Positions 1 through 14,047 of a DNA stretch of 64,000 nt are shown here, piece by piece. The notes beneath the pieces are model-generated. The model was not told the origin of the DNA. It made no database searches and saw only the letters and a list, made by a program, of their open reading frames with translations. The stretch comes from Hymenolepis diminuta (taxonomy: Eukaryota; Platyhelminthes; Cestoda; Cyclophyllidea; Hymenolepididae), in the NCBI GenBank assembly GCA_900708905.1, contig CAADRB010000016.1:1987285-2051284 (forward strand). The letters are read 5' to 3'. The translations under genes were made by a program, and so were the position numbers. How positions within the stretch are numbered: position 1 is the stretch's first letter; every line of letters starts with the position of its first letter.

Positions 1-3000
1 AATAATATGCCCATCCATCTCAAATTGTTCAAAGTGAAAAATGGTGGTTAAATCTCTCTGGCCTTCATTACTCCAGATTATTATTTGTATTTATTATGGT
101 ACTAAGTAATATTTTCCACTTTGCAAATTAAAATTTTAGTTGTTTTTTGTTACCATGGTTACCATTTGCTTTTATGATCCCGGTAAAATGTGCTTTAAAA
201 GATTAAGTGGACTTTGTAAATAAGGATCACATGGTAAGTGCAGCTACAGGGACCAAATTGACCTTGAAAGTTAAGCCTACGCAAGAATTTCAACGAATCA
301 TGATATGGCTGTGACGCTGTAACACTAGTTTGACTGAATCACTATTTCGGCATGAGTTTTAAAATGCACTAAAGTGTGGAATTTATATCGTTATTACTCA
401 TTGCTAGTGGCAGCACTAAGTCCCTACCCATAAATCCTCTATGGATGTACATGTACCACGGAATTGGTGCTTTAAAACAACATCCATTATCAGTTGTTGA
501 TAATTTTCGTCATCTGTTGCTTTGTATAAATGATAACATGGAGTATAAGTGGTCTGAAAGTGAATTTTAAGCTCATTTCAAGAACTTGAAAAGATTGGCT
601 CCTTGAATGAACATTGTCTGGTATATACAAGTGCAATTTTTTCAACTGCCAAAAACGGCAACGTTACACCCGAAAACAAAGATTAGAGACCACTTAGAAT
701 TTCTTTGGAGGAAAAGGCTAGTAGCAACTAACTTAGAATTACTGCTCTATCAACAACTACCCTCGTTTAAGCAAGAACTAATGTGGTAATGTAAGGTCCC
801 GATATCCAACTCTTCTGTCTTCTTAATTACAATTGACATTCTTACTATCTGAAATCCTTTGTTCGATCGTCGCATATGGAATACGGAGTATTATTGCTAT
901 TTTAGCAGTCTCCCCTCTATTTGCATAATGCATAAATGTATCACTTTAGGCCGGGATATTTTCCGTCTACTCTGATATTTCCTATCGAATGCCTACTCAG
1001 ACGATCTGCTAAACAGACGTATATTGCTTTTTCCCACCCAATTATTTTGCTACTGGTAATTAAGAGGATTTCAGCTTGCAGCTCAATATTACAATTAAAA
1101 TGGAACAAAATTTGGTGTCATATTATAAATTATTCATCTTTTGGTAGCATATGGTACTCCTATATTTTTCATTACTTATTGGAAATTACAGGACTTTCAA
1201 TCCAGAGATATTTGTTAGTCGTGAATAAGGAATTTTAAAGCAAGCAACCAAGCTTCAAATTCCTTATCACTATATTTTCTGCAGGTCCACTCCAAGCCCT
1301 GTGCAGAAATTACTTTTGGACAAAGATCATATCAGTACAATTAAAATTTTCCACTGAGTTCTCACCTTATTTTTCTACCCTTCTTATAACTTTAGTTAGT
1401 TCCCACAGTTGTTTTAAAGGTTTTAAATTTCGAGTTTAAATCGCATTATTCCTATTTGATTAAGCTAAAATTATGTGGATGCATAGATCTAATGTGTTAG
1501 AATGTAGGAAAAATTGACAAGATTTGAGATAACACGGTTGTAATTGAAGTAACTGATATGTATATTTGCAATCTTCTGCTCAGTAGTCATACTTGATTTG
1601 GTTGAAACCGTCCCTCCTCAAGATAATTTTTAAAGTGTATAAATTCTAGGCTACTTAGACATCCACTATTTGTTACTTGTTAAAACGGATAGATAATCTC
1701 TCCTCACAACCGGCTATTATACATACTAAATAGGTGTTTGTTACTTTTCTCCCGCCCTGTTATTGTGTCTACTTGTGACCGGTAGTTAGGAAGCTTCCCG
1801 TAGGAAGTTCAGCATTATAGCCATTTCAGTTAAGACCGGAAGAAATTTGGCCTATGGCAGGAAACCGAAAATGCAAAGTTTTAAGTCGCAGAGTTGTTGT
1901 TTTGTCTCAAGCTGAGAAATTCCCGAGAGAATTTCATAATTTTCTGTATGCAGATATTTATTACACCGTAATATAACTTCATTTTGGACTTCTTAATTTC
2001 CAAAGAAGTTCCTGCAATTCAGATACTTTTCTGAGCCTAGATCACTTTTGTTCTGTATTGGGTCAACGGATGAAAGGATACATTAGATAATATGATGTAG
2101 TAAACAATTATTAAAAAACCCTGCCTCAAAGAGTTATTTCTTTGGTAAGAAGCCAGATTGTCGTGATTACAGCCGTCACAATAACTCTGAGTCAATTAGA
2201 CGCACTAATAGGATGTAGTTAATTATAGAATAAAGCGAAGACTTACAGAGATTCCTGTAGTCTGTTTAAAAATACGAATTTATTCATATTCTAACAAACC
2301 CATAACTGTGGTCAGTATGAACTACACGTAGTGTGAGCTATGTGATGGTATGTGTTTTACATGGGTGAGTGGAGAGAGGGGGAGTAATGTCAGATCGCCT
2401 ACCTAGAGAGAGTGCGAATGAACCATTTTAATTAGTGGTTCAACTGAAGGAGGATCAGTTCTGAATCGATTTAACACACTGCGCATGAGGTTATACCACA
2501 AAAATAGTTTAGTCGCCAATTTCTATTGATTATAATTCTCTTCTGGAAGAGGGATTGGAATTAGCAATAATTTCTACTTAATCAACTCTGATAAAAAATA
2601 CCCTGAAATAAACACTACAGTCAGTTACACTGAACCACATTATGGTTTAATACAAGAACAGATAAAAAGGTGAAATGTTAAAGAATTCGCTTGACAATAT
2701 TTTGCTAATATAAGAAAATAGACAAAACACATGAAGTGGATAAGAAAATATAGGTTAATAAAGAAAGAACTGAGCACGCGATCATGAATACCTGGAAGAT
2801 ATCAAGTGTGCGAATCGATGAAATGGGATAAAAGGGAAATCAGAGTTAGTGTAAGCCTCTTTAACAGGAGGGCATGTGTATTTTCCTAATAGCTTTGTTT
2901 AATCAACGAGAGGACGCACCATATATACACTCATCCTGAACAATTTCATCATATTTCGGCATTAAATCCAGACAAATTGAGTAAAAATAATGTGATTTAG

Positions 3001-4600
3001 TTGTTGTCTAGCAATTTGTATAAACCTTATTACTGTGAATCTCCATGTAGCTAAAACTTTTCCCCGTTTAGTCATTATATGTACTATTTATACGTTCGAT
3101 TTAATAGGTTTATAATACAAATGAGTTTAATCCCCTTCTGGCATATAACTCTGGGGAAAAACTCCACGTTATTGGAATTCGACTGCATAAAAATAGCAAT
3201 TAATTGTTGTAAAGCCAACCTTTTTTATGGAATAAAAATTTTTAGGAATAAATATATGTGTATACTACTATCTAGGTCAAATCCTTGATGTCTTCAAATA
3301 GAGTATAACTGCTGTTTTGGCTCTGGATCCCCCTTAATACTCTGACTTAATGTCTCATGATTGAGTAACTGGTGACTCATTTTGGGGAATTTAATAGTAA
3401 TGTCCCTGCTTTTTTCTCTGTTTCTTTTTCATAAGTGAGTCTAATACGTTATAGAGAATAGCTTTCGTATTGAAAGTATTCCACAATTCCCTTTGAAGCA
3501 ACATAAATAGCGACTTTTAATCTTTTCAGTCATCGAACATGTGTTAGTTGGATTTTCCTCCGGGCAAAGTTGTATAATTCCACTTTATCTGAGTTAAACA
3601 CAGTAAGTAGGGGGAAAAAACACGAAATTGATTCCAATAAACAGCACTTAATCACACTAGTGGAGGTTTTAATTTTGCAAGATAATTGAATTTTTCAAGT
3701 GGCAAAAGAGAATATCACCGAGCTAATCTAAGCAATCAGCATATTAGCTAAACAAAAGAAGTTTTGAAAAAAACTAGGATCAGCCATAAAACCACACATC
3801 ACTTTTCAGGCTTGTCATAACACAACAATCAACGTTCAAGTAACGAAGTAGGTCCTCCAATTCCTTAATATTCACTCCTGCTTTATCAGTGATTGAATTT
3901 TCCCTCTATCTGATTAATGAACCACCAATTAGGCAAATGTATTCATTATTTTAAAAAGAGAATTTCAGTACAAATCTTGCTGTCACTAATGCCAAGTTGC
4001 CGTCATTGTTACCACATCCACCAAACCACATGAAATAGCAGAAATCAATTTCCCCCAAAAATAAATGCAATAAATTTAGTGGTCAGATGGGGATGTGTAA
4101 TCCCATGACCTTGAGCTAATTCATTAAGTACATCAACCACAAAAGTGCAACGTGATAATTCCTTAAAAGTGCGTAGTGATCTGAATAACTAACAAGATCA
4201 TGCGTGACGGAGGATATTTCACGCATGGAAAACCAACATTCTTGCATGTTGTAGCTGACACACAAAACCATAACCATGGAAACCAATTAGAGGTCAGAAC
4301 TAAAAAAGGGGGAAAATTATTTTATTAAAACTTGATTATTCATTATAAACAGAGAGAAACTTTCAATCCCAAGACATGTTTTTGAGCTCATTGACCAGAT
4401 GCGCTTCTAAAATGAAAAGATAGACAAACATTCCAGATATAAGAACCAAGCTTTTTTATCAGGTATAAACAAAGATATATATTCTCGGAAGAAAAAGACT
4501 AACAAGCAAATAGGCTAATATTTAGAATGTATGATCGAAAAAGTTGCAGCCGGTATAGAATGTATGAACACACAGTGAAGAATCACGGGTTGAAGAAAAC
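1..4600. other. gene-free stretch, left edge
   Basis: No exon or RNA gene could be supported here. Open frames are at most about 100 codons, lack recognisable motifs, and have the composition expected of AT-rich spacer. It may be distal flank or large-intron DNA of a gene lying to the left, or the 3' flank of the penta-EF-hand gene on the minus strand. Confidence 0.5.
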
Positions 4601-4621
4601 AATTTTAACAAATCCTCACAG

Positions 4622-5267
4622 TTAGACGCACATGTTGAAAGCGGCTCCAAGGAATTGTTCAAAACTCATTGTAACAACGCCACGTCTTTGTGTATCCAAT
4701 GCACTGAAACTCTTGGTGAGGATCTGAAAAAGATACGGACATAAGAAACAAAGTGAATGCTCACTTAAAGCGAAAGGCAAACTAAACTAACCTGAAGACA
4801 AACCATGATGTAGATGTACTTATCAAAACCCATTTTGTTCAGTCGTTGCTTATCAAAGCGCATCATCAACCATTGAACGAATTGTGGGCTAAAACGATAG
4901 CCGAAATAAATGAGGCTTTGGGTGAATTCATTAAAATCGATTGATCCCGAAGCATCACGATCATGCTGACGGAACACATTTTGCCAATCGGTAATGTATT
5001 TGTAGAGTTGGCCAAATTCATCAAAAGAAATAGTACCATTGTTATCCTGATCGAATAGAGATATCATCAGGGATAAGCAAGTGATATCAAAGGGAGTTCC
5101 GATTCCTGCAGATATAAGACCTATACAAAAGCAACTTACCATTGGAAAGAGCAGCCTGTAATTCCTCCGCATTAATATATCCACTTCTATCACGATCAAC
5201 ACTACGGAAATAATTTAAATGTAATGGAAACAAACCTTCGGAAGCATTCAGCAATTTTTGGGTCCAT
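4622..5267 (-). CDS. PDCD6: penta-EF-hand Ca2+-binding protein, PDCD6/ALG-2-like
   Basis: Four exons: 5267-5236, 5201-5140, 5105-4792 and 4723-4622 (510 bp, 169 aa). Introns 1 and 2 are each 34 bp; all sites are GT-AG. The start is the ATG at 5267, which opens a first exon of only 32 bp. EF-hand loops lie at residues 13-24, 50-61 and 80-91, each with Asp at position 1, Gly at position 6 and Glu at position 12. Two degenerate hands follow, giving the five-hand layout. The stretch YITDWQNVF before hand 3 and FGYRFS after it are typical of ALG-2 rather than sorcin or grancalcin. The Gly/Pro-rich N-terminal tail of vertebrate ALG-2 (191 aa) is absent. Family members are Ca2+-dependent adaptors at ESCRT and ER-exit sites; that role here is inferred. 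Sorcin or peflin are less likely alternatives. Confidence 0.88.
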
Positions 5268-6097
5268 AATTAACTATAAAAATATTCAGGAAACCTTAAA
5301 TACGAAAAGAATGAGGGAAATAACACGGACCAAGAGGAAAAGGAAACTTAAACAAGTTGTAAGGTCACCTGAATTTATGTAATCATAAAACAAATAAAAC
5401 AGTCTCTAAGGTATTTCAGATTTAAACTTTTGTAAAAAAGCTACTTTTTATTCTATTTAATAATTAATTAACAATGTCAATAACAAATATTTTGATTTTT
5501 AATTTAAATTAAATGGTAATTAAATCAAGCATTATTTTTCAGATCTGCACTAAATGTACTATTATTTTCATACTGCTATTATTGCGTTAAATATTTCAAT
5601 TTAACGAAATCACATTTCCAACAAATAAAGTTGAGGGACCCTCTTTATCAATAAATCTATACACTGGCATAAAAGTTGGTTATAGTTATATTGGCTTTCA
5701 GTTAATGATATACACATAAAGAAGAAACTTATTCAACATATTTTGAAATGATCTGAAGAATTACAATGATTATTGCGGATTTAATACAGATGGGTTCGGC
5801 GAGTTTTAGTTAAAATGGATATAATCTTTACCTTATACACAGAATTGCCAAAGTCATAAATTCATTTCAAACTAGTACTTAATTTTCCATATGATTGCTT
5901 TTATATACACTCGATCTTCACAATGCTTAATTTAATTTCATTTTCACATTTATCCGATAACATGTAACTTAAATAATAGTCCTCCCATGATCAGGTTGAG
6001 ATATAGTCTTAATAATTTGTTGCCAAAATTATGTATCCATCAGAAATCAAGGATTAGACTCCAAATGCTCATTTTTAAAAAGAGAGGCAAAGCTATT
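5268..6097. other. intergenic, very AT-rich
   Basis: Upstream flank of the ALG-2-like gene. No coding signal was seen. It should hold that gene's promoter on the minus strand, but no clear TATA or CCAAT arrangement was identified. Confidence 0.4.
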
Positions 6098-7385
6098 TGC
6101 TATAGCCAGCAGATGTCTATCAACACATGGCGACTAGAAATGATTGACTGGCGATAAAATCTCCAATATAGTGTCCACAGGCAGTCCCGCTGTGCGTTTG
6201 CTTTTACACATAGGTACCTGAACAGATATCGATCATCGCGCCGAGATACCGACAACGAGACATTACTGACGTCGAACGAAGAAATATTTTGTATATGAAC
6301 CTAATTTACCAATTAATAAATTGGGGTGGCTTGCCTGCCACCTCCGAACTGATCTGGTGACATGAGTGACTTGACATTTTCCATCTGTTCGAACAATATA
6401 ATCCCGATAGATCCTAACGTTATAACATGACGACAAAGTAGCAGACGAATTCACCGGTGTCATCCACATATGGGCTGGAGACAGAGACGGCAGCTCACTT
6501 TCTCGACACAGCGCAAGGAATCGACCTCATTTCACTTCGTACAGTGGAAATGTGATGTCAGACAGAAGATTTCGACGCAGATGACGGGGTTCTTCGATGA
6601 TACGACTCTTCGTACAATGATCACACCATATCTCGTGGTAGCATGAGGTCTGGTACTTCTTCTCAAAATGATAACGAAGTCATTAACTACATTTTCTTGA
6701 CAAGCGAAAGGGTCAAGTAGCATAGTAGAAACTTTGATCTGGAATTTAAAGCTCTCTGACATTTTTCTAGTCACTCATGGTTCGTAGCAGACAGTTCGTC
6801 CAAGATTTTACGAGATGTAACTCCGGAGAATAAAAAAAACTCGATGCCAATAGATCTTGCCGTTCAAGTGAAGAGAACCCGAAAATACCGATCATTTATC
6901 GACTGAGGAGACCCACACCCCATCCGACAATTTTCCGACGAATATCTGAAGCAGTCACTCCCAAGGTGCCGATCTCGTGAAGAATGTCACTACCATCGAG
7001 ATTAGCTTATCGAAGACGCCACTTTCAGAACTCTAACGAAAATGGTCACAAGAAAGCTTCTGCCGGGAGTCTTCTACGAACAGTTCAACGAGGCAGAGCT
7101 CGAACAATAAAGGAGCGTTAACTCAGACCAGAAGGGTTTGGTCTGTCGAATTGTGAAAGACATCATTCTTTACATAGTCTTGATAACATTAATTTTTCTT
7201 CCATATCTTACAATTCTCTAACTCCCGAACAGTCGGTGATCAGCCGATGTAGAGCAACGACGCGAAAGCAACGATCAAGATATCATCCCCCATGTACTAC
7301 CAGAACTCAATGACATTTCTCTCGTCTCCTTGTCGATCTGGCGGCAAAGACGGACTGGTGGTCAAATCTACGAACGAGCGTGTTA
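6098..7385 (+). mobile_element. LTR-retrotransposon relic (5' LTR, primer-binding site, decayed interior)
   Basis: A sequence starting TGCTATAGCCAGCAG at 6098 and running to about 6354 occurs again at 30354-30613, which identifies it as an LTR. It contains an AATAAA signal near its 3' end. It is followed at 6355 by TGGTGACATGAGTGAC, a plausible primer-binding site whose first seven bases would pair with a tRNA ending GTCACCA. The interior to about 7385 is visibly more GC-rich than its surroundings and has short interrupted frames. It may be a decayed gag, but no reverse transcriptase or 3' LTR was found. A Ty3/gypsy (CsRn1-like) element or a non-coding TRIM-type element known from taeniid tapeworms are both possible. 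The right boundary is uncertain. Confidence 0.6.
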
Positions 7386-7438
7386 AATATGAGAAAATAA
7401 TATTTTCCCTGTTAAATAAAAGGAAATAATATTTTCCC
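7381..7438. repeat. two-copy 29-bp tandem repeat
   Basis: Units 7381-7409 and 7410-7438 both begin TGTTAAATA and end AATAATATTTTCCC, with about four mismatches. They sit at the right edge of the LTR-element relic. Confidence 0.8.
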
Positions 7439-7449
7439 GAAATAATTCT

Positions 7450-8990
7450 TATATGTGAGGTTCTTTATTTTTCACCTTTTAATTTGAACGAATTTAGTCA
7501 CATTACGGTTGTAGATGGCGCATAATGTAAACCGACCTGTCGATACGAAAACGTACGTCCTTTGTTGATATATAGTGGTTTATGCTGTTTCGTATTGTGG
7601 TATTGTCAGGTCGTGTTTGTAACTAGTGCAATGTCTTAGAAAATCTAAGAGTCGGATTGATTTATTTCATTGATTGACTTTCAATATATGTTTTAAATAT
7701 TTTGTGTTTTTCATTAACCTTGACGAAACAGAATTGAAATGTATAAATTTTATCTAGGAATAAAATCTTAAAATGGATATGAAACATCACAGAGCAAGTT
7801 CCTAAATATAATTACGACTTGAAGTTAAAAACTCATTTATAAGCCTTATTATGAATGTAATTATCGATTGAAAAGGATTATTTTTGCCTAACATTCTTGG
7901 CGATTTTTGATAATGTTTTAATGTGATTGGATTCTTAAATGTATTTTCACGTGGTTTAATAATAACAAGAAGTAACTTAAAGCAAAATAACTTCGAATGC
8001 AAAAAATATGCAACAATATTCTTGTATAATCAGTAAATGCGTCACAGGTATACCAATATCTGGAAATATATATTTTCTTTATCCTTACCTTACCTTTATC
8101 CTTACAACTCGTCCATTTTTGCTTTAAGGTTGACTGAAGACGTACAGATGGAAGAGATCAAGTCATCCATGTCACTAGAATAATTGTGAGGAAAGCCAGT
8201 TAGATTTATTGAAGAAAAAATAAATTAATTGACAAGCGTTTCTTAGTGTAACGACAATTCCGTTCAATTGTTGATGTCTTGATAAAGTGATTGGAAGATA
8301 TGAAGATTTCTATGCACACTTACAAGTCACCTATATGAAATGGTATCACTGACGTCTTACCGTTTATAGACCAGCGTTTATTAACATCTGCTATTTCCTG
8401 GAAAAAAAATAACTGTGCTACATATGATCCAGCGTTAGAAGAACTTAGAGATCTCTACGATATTTCAGTTTGTGGACATACAGATTACATTCAGGGTATT
8501 GTTGATCTGTTTCACGTAATCGTATTTAAATTTTTCTTATAGTTCGCAATCAATTTTAATTAGCAAGTTTGACATAATTATGAGAATCTAGAAAAAACAG
8601 GATCAGCTGACAACTGAATTGTTCGATAAAATTTCGCATTCTTCTTCATTATTGGCATTATTAACAAATTTATCAATTAAATAAACGGAGTTTTGTACCA
8701 TTACTGAGAAATCTCACGACGTTACTCATCGTATACGTTTCACTATATTTCATGTTATCATGCAAACGTAAATTAGACTTATTTATTAAAATATTAATTC
8801 ATTATTTACATCTTATTTGTTATTAATCACAGTAAATGAAAAAATTTTAGAAGAATCCTTAATATGGGGCGAACGCTTGAGAACCGTTTTAACTTCTCTA
8901 ATGATCAGTGCTGATCGCTGGTTTCGCCTGGGAGTCAATTTGTTCAACATTACCCGATCAAGAAATCTAATTTCTACCTCATCTGGAAAT
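7450..8990. other. intergenic, upstream of NitFhit
   Basis: No gene was recognised. An open frame in the NitFhit reading frame reaches back to 8817, so an N-terminal extension (possibly a mitochondrial leader starting at 8902) cannot be excluded. The region should contain the NitFhit promoter or trans-splice acceptor. Confidence 0.4.
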
Positions 8991-11900
8991 ATGTTTGCTG
9001 TTATTCAATTAGCATCAACTAATAATAAATCTGAAAATCTTTCCAATGCCACAAAATTAATTACAGAGGCTGCTAACAAGGGTGCCAAGGTTTTTTTGCT
9101 TTTTCCAAAATTATTTTGTTAGATGGTTTTTATTCCAGAATCAGCTGATTTCATAGGATCCTCTAGAGAGGAAACAAGGCAGTTAGCTGAAGACTTGAAT
9201 GGCAACTTCTTTACAAATATTAGCAAACTCACGAAAGATCTTAATATTTGGATTAGCATCGGGAGTATGCACATAAAAGTATTAGCAAATTTCACAGAAT
9301 TTAGGATATCTTTTAGCCAGACCTCCAGGCAAGCGATCAAAGATTACTCAACTCTCATATCGTCTTGGATAACAATGGAGAGATTGCTGGCCTATATAAT
9401 AAGACACACCTGTTTTCTGTTGACTGGAACGATAATGCCCCAAATACAGTAAGTTTTATGTGGTTCAAAATGGGCATTATTTTGATAGAATGAACCGAAA
9501 AGGTTGACAATGGACGAGTCCCGTTACATGCAACCGGGAAACAAAGCTCCTGTTGTTGTACACGGGACACCAGTCGGCGATCTTGGTTTAGCAATTGTAA
9601 GAAGATCTTTTAATTTACAATCAATTTCAACAGTGTTTTGATTTAAGATTTCCCGAATTGGCCGGCGCACTGCGGTACAAGGGAGGTGCTAATGTCTTAG
9701 CTTATCCCTCTGCGTTTTCTTTCCCTACAGGTAGTGCTGGTCATTGGCATACATTGCTAAAAGCCAGAGCAATCGAAAATCAATGCTATGTCATTGCTGC
9801 TGCCCAGGTATTTGATAGTTATAATAAACTGCATTAATTTTTATTCTAATTTTATTTCCTTAAGCTCAGAAATAAGAGTTTCTCACATTTAGTTTGGGGA
9901 TTGTTCTCAAATCTTGTTAATTGCAAAGAGCAACTATGGAAATATGTACATAGTAATCGGATAGGTAACATTTTAAAACTCTGTTAAAATGACCAATTTC
10001 TAACAACTGAAATGGAAGAGTTTGTATCACAATGATCTCTTCCATAACCTTGAAGAAGTAGATCTTTTCTGCAAACGTTCACGTGTAATTAGAATAAATG
10101 TATTTTACTTTTCCCATTCGAACTTTTTTGACAATACTTGGTAGAGTGTAATTGACCTTTCAACCATGATTGTCCGGTTCTGCGAAAGCATTTCTTTGCA
10201 TCTCGCTTACATTACCCTAGCTAAGTAGATTTACAGTCCGAGTCCTAAATTCCAAGTCTTCTTTGTTGGGATTTCCAGAGCAATCCGTTAAAAAATCCCT
10301 TTGGATGTCATGCTTCGCTAAATATTTCAGTATTAAAAAGAGTTTTAGGTCTGTTGTTTTCAGGCACCCTTAACACCGTTGTTGAAGGCTTTATGAAAAG
10401 CTTATTTTCTCTTCTCTCCACTTTAAAGTAATTCAGAACCTCCAGCTCTTGTATGGCCATAGATCCCCTAAGATTCAAAGCACCGGTCATTATTGTATGA
10501 CTATTCATTTGGGAGTAAATGATTAATCTGGGAAGGTGTGGCCCTAAATGTAAACTCATTGTACTCAAAAGATTTTTACATCCTTTGTTATTAATTTTTT
10601 CATTATTCCAACGAAAAATTCTTCTGTCCATTGATAGGATGGAGTTCACAACCCAAATTTTAGGACCTATGGACACAGTGTGGTGATTGACCCCTCAGGG
10701 AAAATAGTAGCCGAAAGAACGGAACCTGGTCCAGGCATCCTCTATGCTCAAATCCACCATCAGAAACCCGAGCCGGCGATTGAAGATGGAAGAGATGTCA
10801 CTTACACGGAGAGAATGAGATCGATGTTGCCGGTTGAGGTCAATCGAAGACATGATCTTTTTCCCTTGCCTGATGCTGGAACTCCTATTCGTGAGATTTT
10901 ATTTTATTTATTTTTATTTCTACTAAGATTTTTTAAGAATACATCAGCATTTCGCATTCTTTTCTTTAATTTCTTATATACCTGAAAAATAAATTTTTTT
11001 TCACACTTGGGTTCATTAACTAAAGTTCTTGTTAACCTGGGCATCTGTTTTGCTTATTACATGAAAATGATTCTATTAAAATGTCTCCCTTTTGATAACG
11101 TAATCAATCCATCGTAGAATAAAATAGATCATCTTAGGGGGTTTAGAAATTCATTTAATCATTGTAATACTTTAAATCACATTTACAGAGGAACTCATTG
11201 GGTAATTATCTACGGGTCTTAGATGGTGAAAGTTATCGATTTCTGAGATTTCGCAATTATTAATAAACGTTCGTTTCTTAATATATGCTAATATAATATA
11301 TTTATCCGATAAGCGAATGGACGGAAGTAGAAATTAGAGTATTTAGCGCCATAAGATACGAGGCTTTGTCATATTTGAATCTCAGTTTAGGCTGAGCAAT
11401 ATGTGCAGGCATTTTTTGTGATTTTTGAGTAATCAGTCTGTATGTAACCTTAAAAAGGAAATATTCGTCCCTCAAAAATCTCAAGAGGTTAGACTAAAAT
11501 AACTTTTAATATTGGCAGTGAAGGTGAAATTCTGATATATGACGGCTTAACCACTTATCTTTTGTAAGACCCAGAGTATTCGAGAAGTGGACTTACAAAG
11601 TCATTGGTGCCCATCTTATTCTGTCGAAAATTTATTGTCACAATATTTTACTGGCTGCTGTTTACAATCATGACATCCTTTCCTAAGCTAAATTTAAGGT
11701 AAGTATTTAATACTTAGTAAAGATTTATTTACATTGCCGTCTATAAAGAGGAAAATTTAATCATATGGAAATTTAATCTTGAGCAATATCTGTATCTAAT
11801 CTTTGGTTCCTGTTTTTTTTATTTTAGCAATCGGCACAGAGGATTTCCATTTTGGACCCAACCCTTTGAAAGCTGAAATGATCTTCTATCGCACATCAGT

Positions 11901-13998
11901 CTCAATGGCCTTTGTCAATATCAGCCCTCTTGTTCCTGGTCGTATCCTTTCAATAATCTGATTTGCTATAATTGATAATTATTATTCCCAGAGTAGGAGG
12001 AATGGTATGAGAGGTGATTTACCAAATTCTCTATGATTGAGGTTCTACCGTTTCTTTGTTGATCAATATTAACTAGAGCAGTTAGTCCTGTCGCTTACTA
12101 GATGCTAGATCTTGGTCAATATCAATCTCATGATCTCTAACGGTGTAGTTAAGGATATTACCGCTTCATACGAATGGCTCCTAGGCTTGGTAGTAAAAAT
12201 CATGTGGTGTGTCCTATTTTGGAACCCGCATACCGATCACCTTTCAGTTGATCAATCTTAACCAACAGGGCAGTCATTCCTGTCATTGAATGTGCACCAA
12301 CGGGTTTTAAATCCCTCTTATGTAACAAACATAAGTCTGCCTAAATTAGGGCATTCTTAAGTTCTGATCGAAGGATCGGTAGATAATTTTCGTCTTTTTA
12401 AGCATTATCATCTAATGTAGTTTATCGGTACGATCTCGAAATGTGCGTCATTAGGTCTTGAGTTTTGTTTGTTTTTCATGGTCCTTAACAGAGATCTTCA
12501 GATGTTCTGGTGACGCCGACTAATGTAGTGGAACGGTTTACTTCGCTGCCTTACGGCACAATTGCGGATATGTTTGTGGTTGCTAGACGAGTTTGCGATC
12601 GATTGTGTGAATATTACGGCGCTAAGAGCAGCACCATTTCTATCCAGGATGGCAAAGACGCTGGGCAGTCTGTTCCTGTGAGTTGAGGTTTAAAATTGTC
12701 TTTATTTACTTGCTTGTTTAGTGATAAGTATCGATATTCCTGAAAAATTCATTCTCTATAAGTCTCTAAACAAATGGTTCAATAAAGGTTCCTCAATCAA
12801 AGTTATACCAGAAATCTCTTGTATCCTTCCAACCAATTTTCTTTGTTTGGCACTTTTATTCAGCGTTAACATACGAGTATCCATTAAAGAATACACTCAG
12901 TATGTATAATCTACTTGTTTTCATTCATTTTATTATTTAAGAGTAAATCCGTCCAAATAGGTTTTTCTTATAGTAGCATTTGCATTCTATATTTATATGA
13001 CTCATAGTAAGTTGAAATAATTGTCAGATTTCATATCTAATTTGTGTTAACTTCAAAGTAGACTATGTCATTCAGATATTATTTCCCATCCGGGATGTTC
13101 AACACTTTCCCTCTGTGATGTCCCAATTAGTTTCTTGGCGACAATTTTTGAAATTTGACTTTTTTAACTCATTACTTTTAGAAGGAACAAAAGACTAAAT
13201 TGTAAGATTCGGTATATGTAACTTCTAATAAACTTACGGGGTTGACTTGTTATAACAGCGCTGTCATAAAAGCCTGAATCAAATTGTCCATTTTTACCTT
13301 GTATGTATAGTGATCTTTACTTCAGTCATTGAAGTAGGCAATTTATTAAGGTTCGGAGTTAAATCCCCTTTACGAGTTTACTTAGCGGAAGTAAGTAAGG
13401 TTGCACTTCAAAAAGATAATGATTACTGAGGGTTTAGTAGTAGGTCCTAAGTTAATTTAGAAAAGCCTTCGTGGTGAGAAACTTGGACTCTGCCACTTCC
13501 TTTTATTAGGTCGACCTGTCCATTTTGCTCACCGCGTTTTTACTGATGGACATCGAACTCGTGACATTGTAACTTTTGGGTATTTAATACTTATCTTACA
13601 GTACATTTTTGTCCCTATTAATATTTATTGTGATTAATGGTTCCAAATAGTAAAATCGGGAATCAGTGTACATTTGAAATTTGGCGAAATGTTTTCTCGC
13701 TGTGTTATTGATATTTTTTCTATTTTCTAGCATGTCCACATCCATGTGTTGCCAAGGAAACCTGGCGATTTTGCCAGAAATGATGATATCTATGATGCAG
13801 TGAGTCATCTTTTTTCATACATCTAATACTAATATTGTTTGTTAATCGTGCTCAGCGTTTTTTCGTACTCAGCTTCAAAAACACGACAAATTACCGGATC
13901 GAAAATTACGAAGCCCGGAGGAGATGGCAGCTGAGGCTAAACGCTTCCGGAAATTTTTCTACGATACTAATGGCCGACCTTTGATATTTACAGATTAA
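8991..13998 (+). CDS. NitFhit: NitFhit: nitrilase-related domain fused to fragile-histidine-triad hydrolase
   Basis: Ten exons: 8991-9089, 9123-9278, 9317-9448, 9489-9596, 9634-9807, 10638-10890, 11828-11941, 12502-12677, 13731-13799 and 13873-13998 (1407 bp, 468 aa). The first four introns are 33-40 bp; later ones reach 1 kb. The Nit part (residues 1 to about 300) keeps the Glu-Lys-Cys triad: E39 (FIPES), K114 (YNKTHLF) and C166 (CFDLRF). The Fhit part (about 308-468) keeps the HVHIH histidine triad at 405-409, with H407 as the expected nucleophile. NitFhit fusions are known from invertebrates such as fly and nematode. The Fhit half hydrolyses diadenosine polyphosphates and the Nit half is an amidase of deaminated-glutathione type. 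The start ATG at 8991 fits the first beta strand; the in-frame ATG at 8902 is an alternative. It converges on PPP1R42. Confidence 0.93.
12058..12320 (+). repeat. diverged repeat pair inside NitFhit intron 7
   Basis: GTTGATCAAT at 12058 and again at 12247 starts two related stretches of about 75 bp, each followed by TTAAC and then TCCTGTC, set 189 bp apart. The second includes GGGTTTTAAATCCC, which resembles a polymerase III B box. They may be old tRNA-derived SINE fragments or a decayed tandem repeat. Confidence 0.4.
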
Positions 13999-14006
13999 AT
14001 TTTTAA

Positions 14007-14012
14007 TTTATT
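14007..14012 (-). terminator. PPP1R42 polyadenylation signal AATAAA
   Basis: AATAAA on the minus strand, 36 bases past the PPP1R42 stop and 9 bases from the NitFhit stop codon. Cleavage 10-30 bases further would fall inside the last NitFhit coding exon, so the two mRNAs should overlap in antisense. Confidence 0.6.
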
Positions 14013-14047
14013 TTCAGCAGGTTTTAATTGTAAGAGAATAGTACTTT

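Noticed and set aside
936..1238. 100-codon hydrophobic plus frame near the left edge
   Set aside because: Composition fits AT-rich non-coding DNA; no splice sites, motif or neighbouring exons.
9634..9660. Splice acceptor at GATTTAAG|ATTTCC in NitFhit
   Set aside because: It would delete the catalytic cysteine (CFDLRF); the acceptor at 9633 restores it in frame.
12488..12502. Acceptor TTAACAG or CAGAG for NitFhit exon 8
   Set aside because: Wrong phase for the Fhit domain; CTTCAG|AT at 12501/12502 gives PGHVLVTP in frame.
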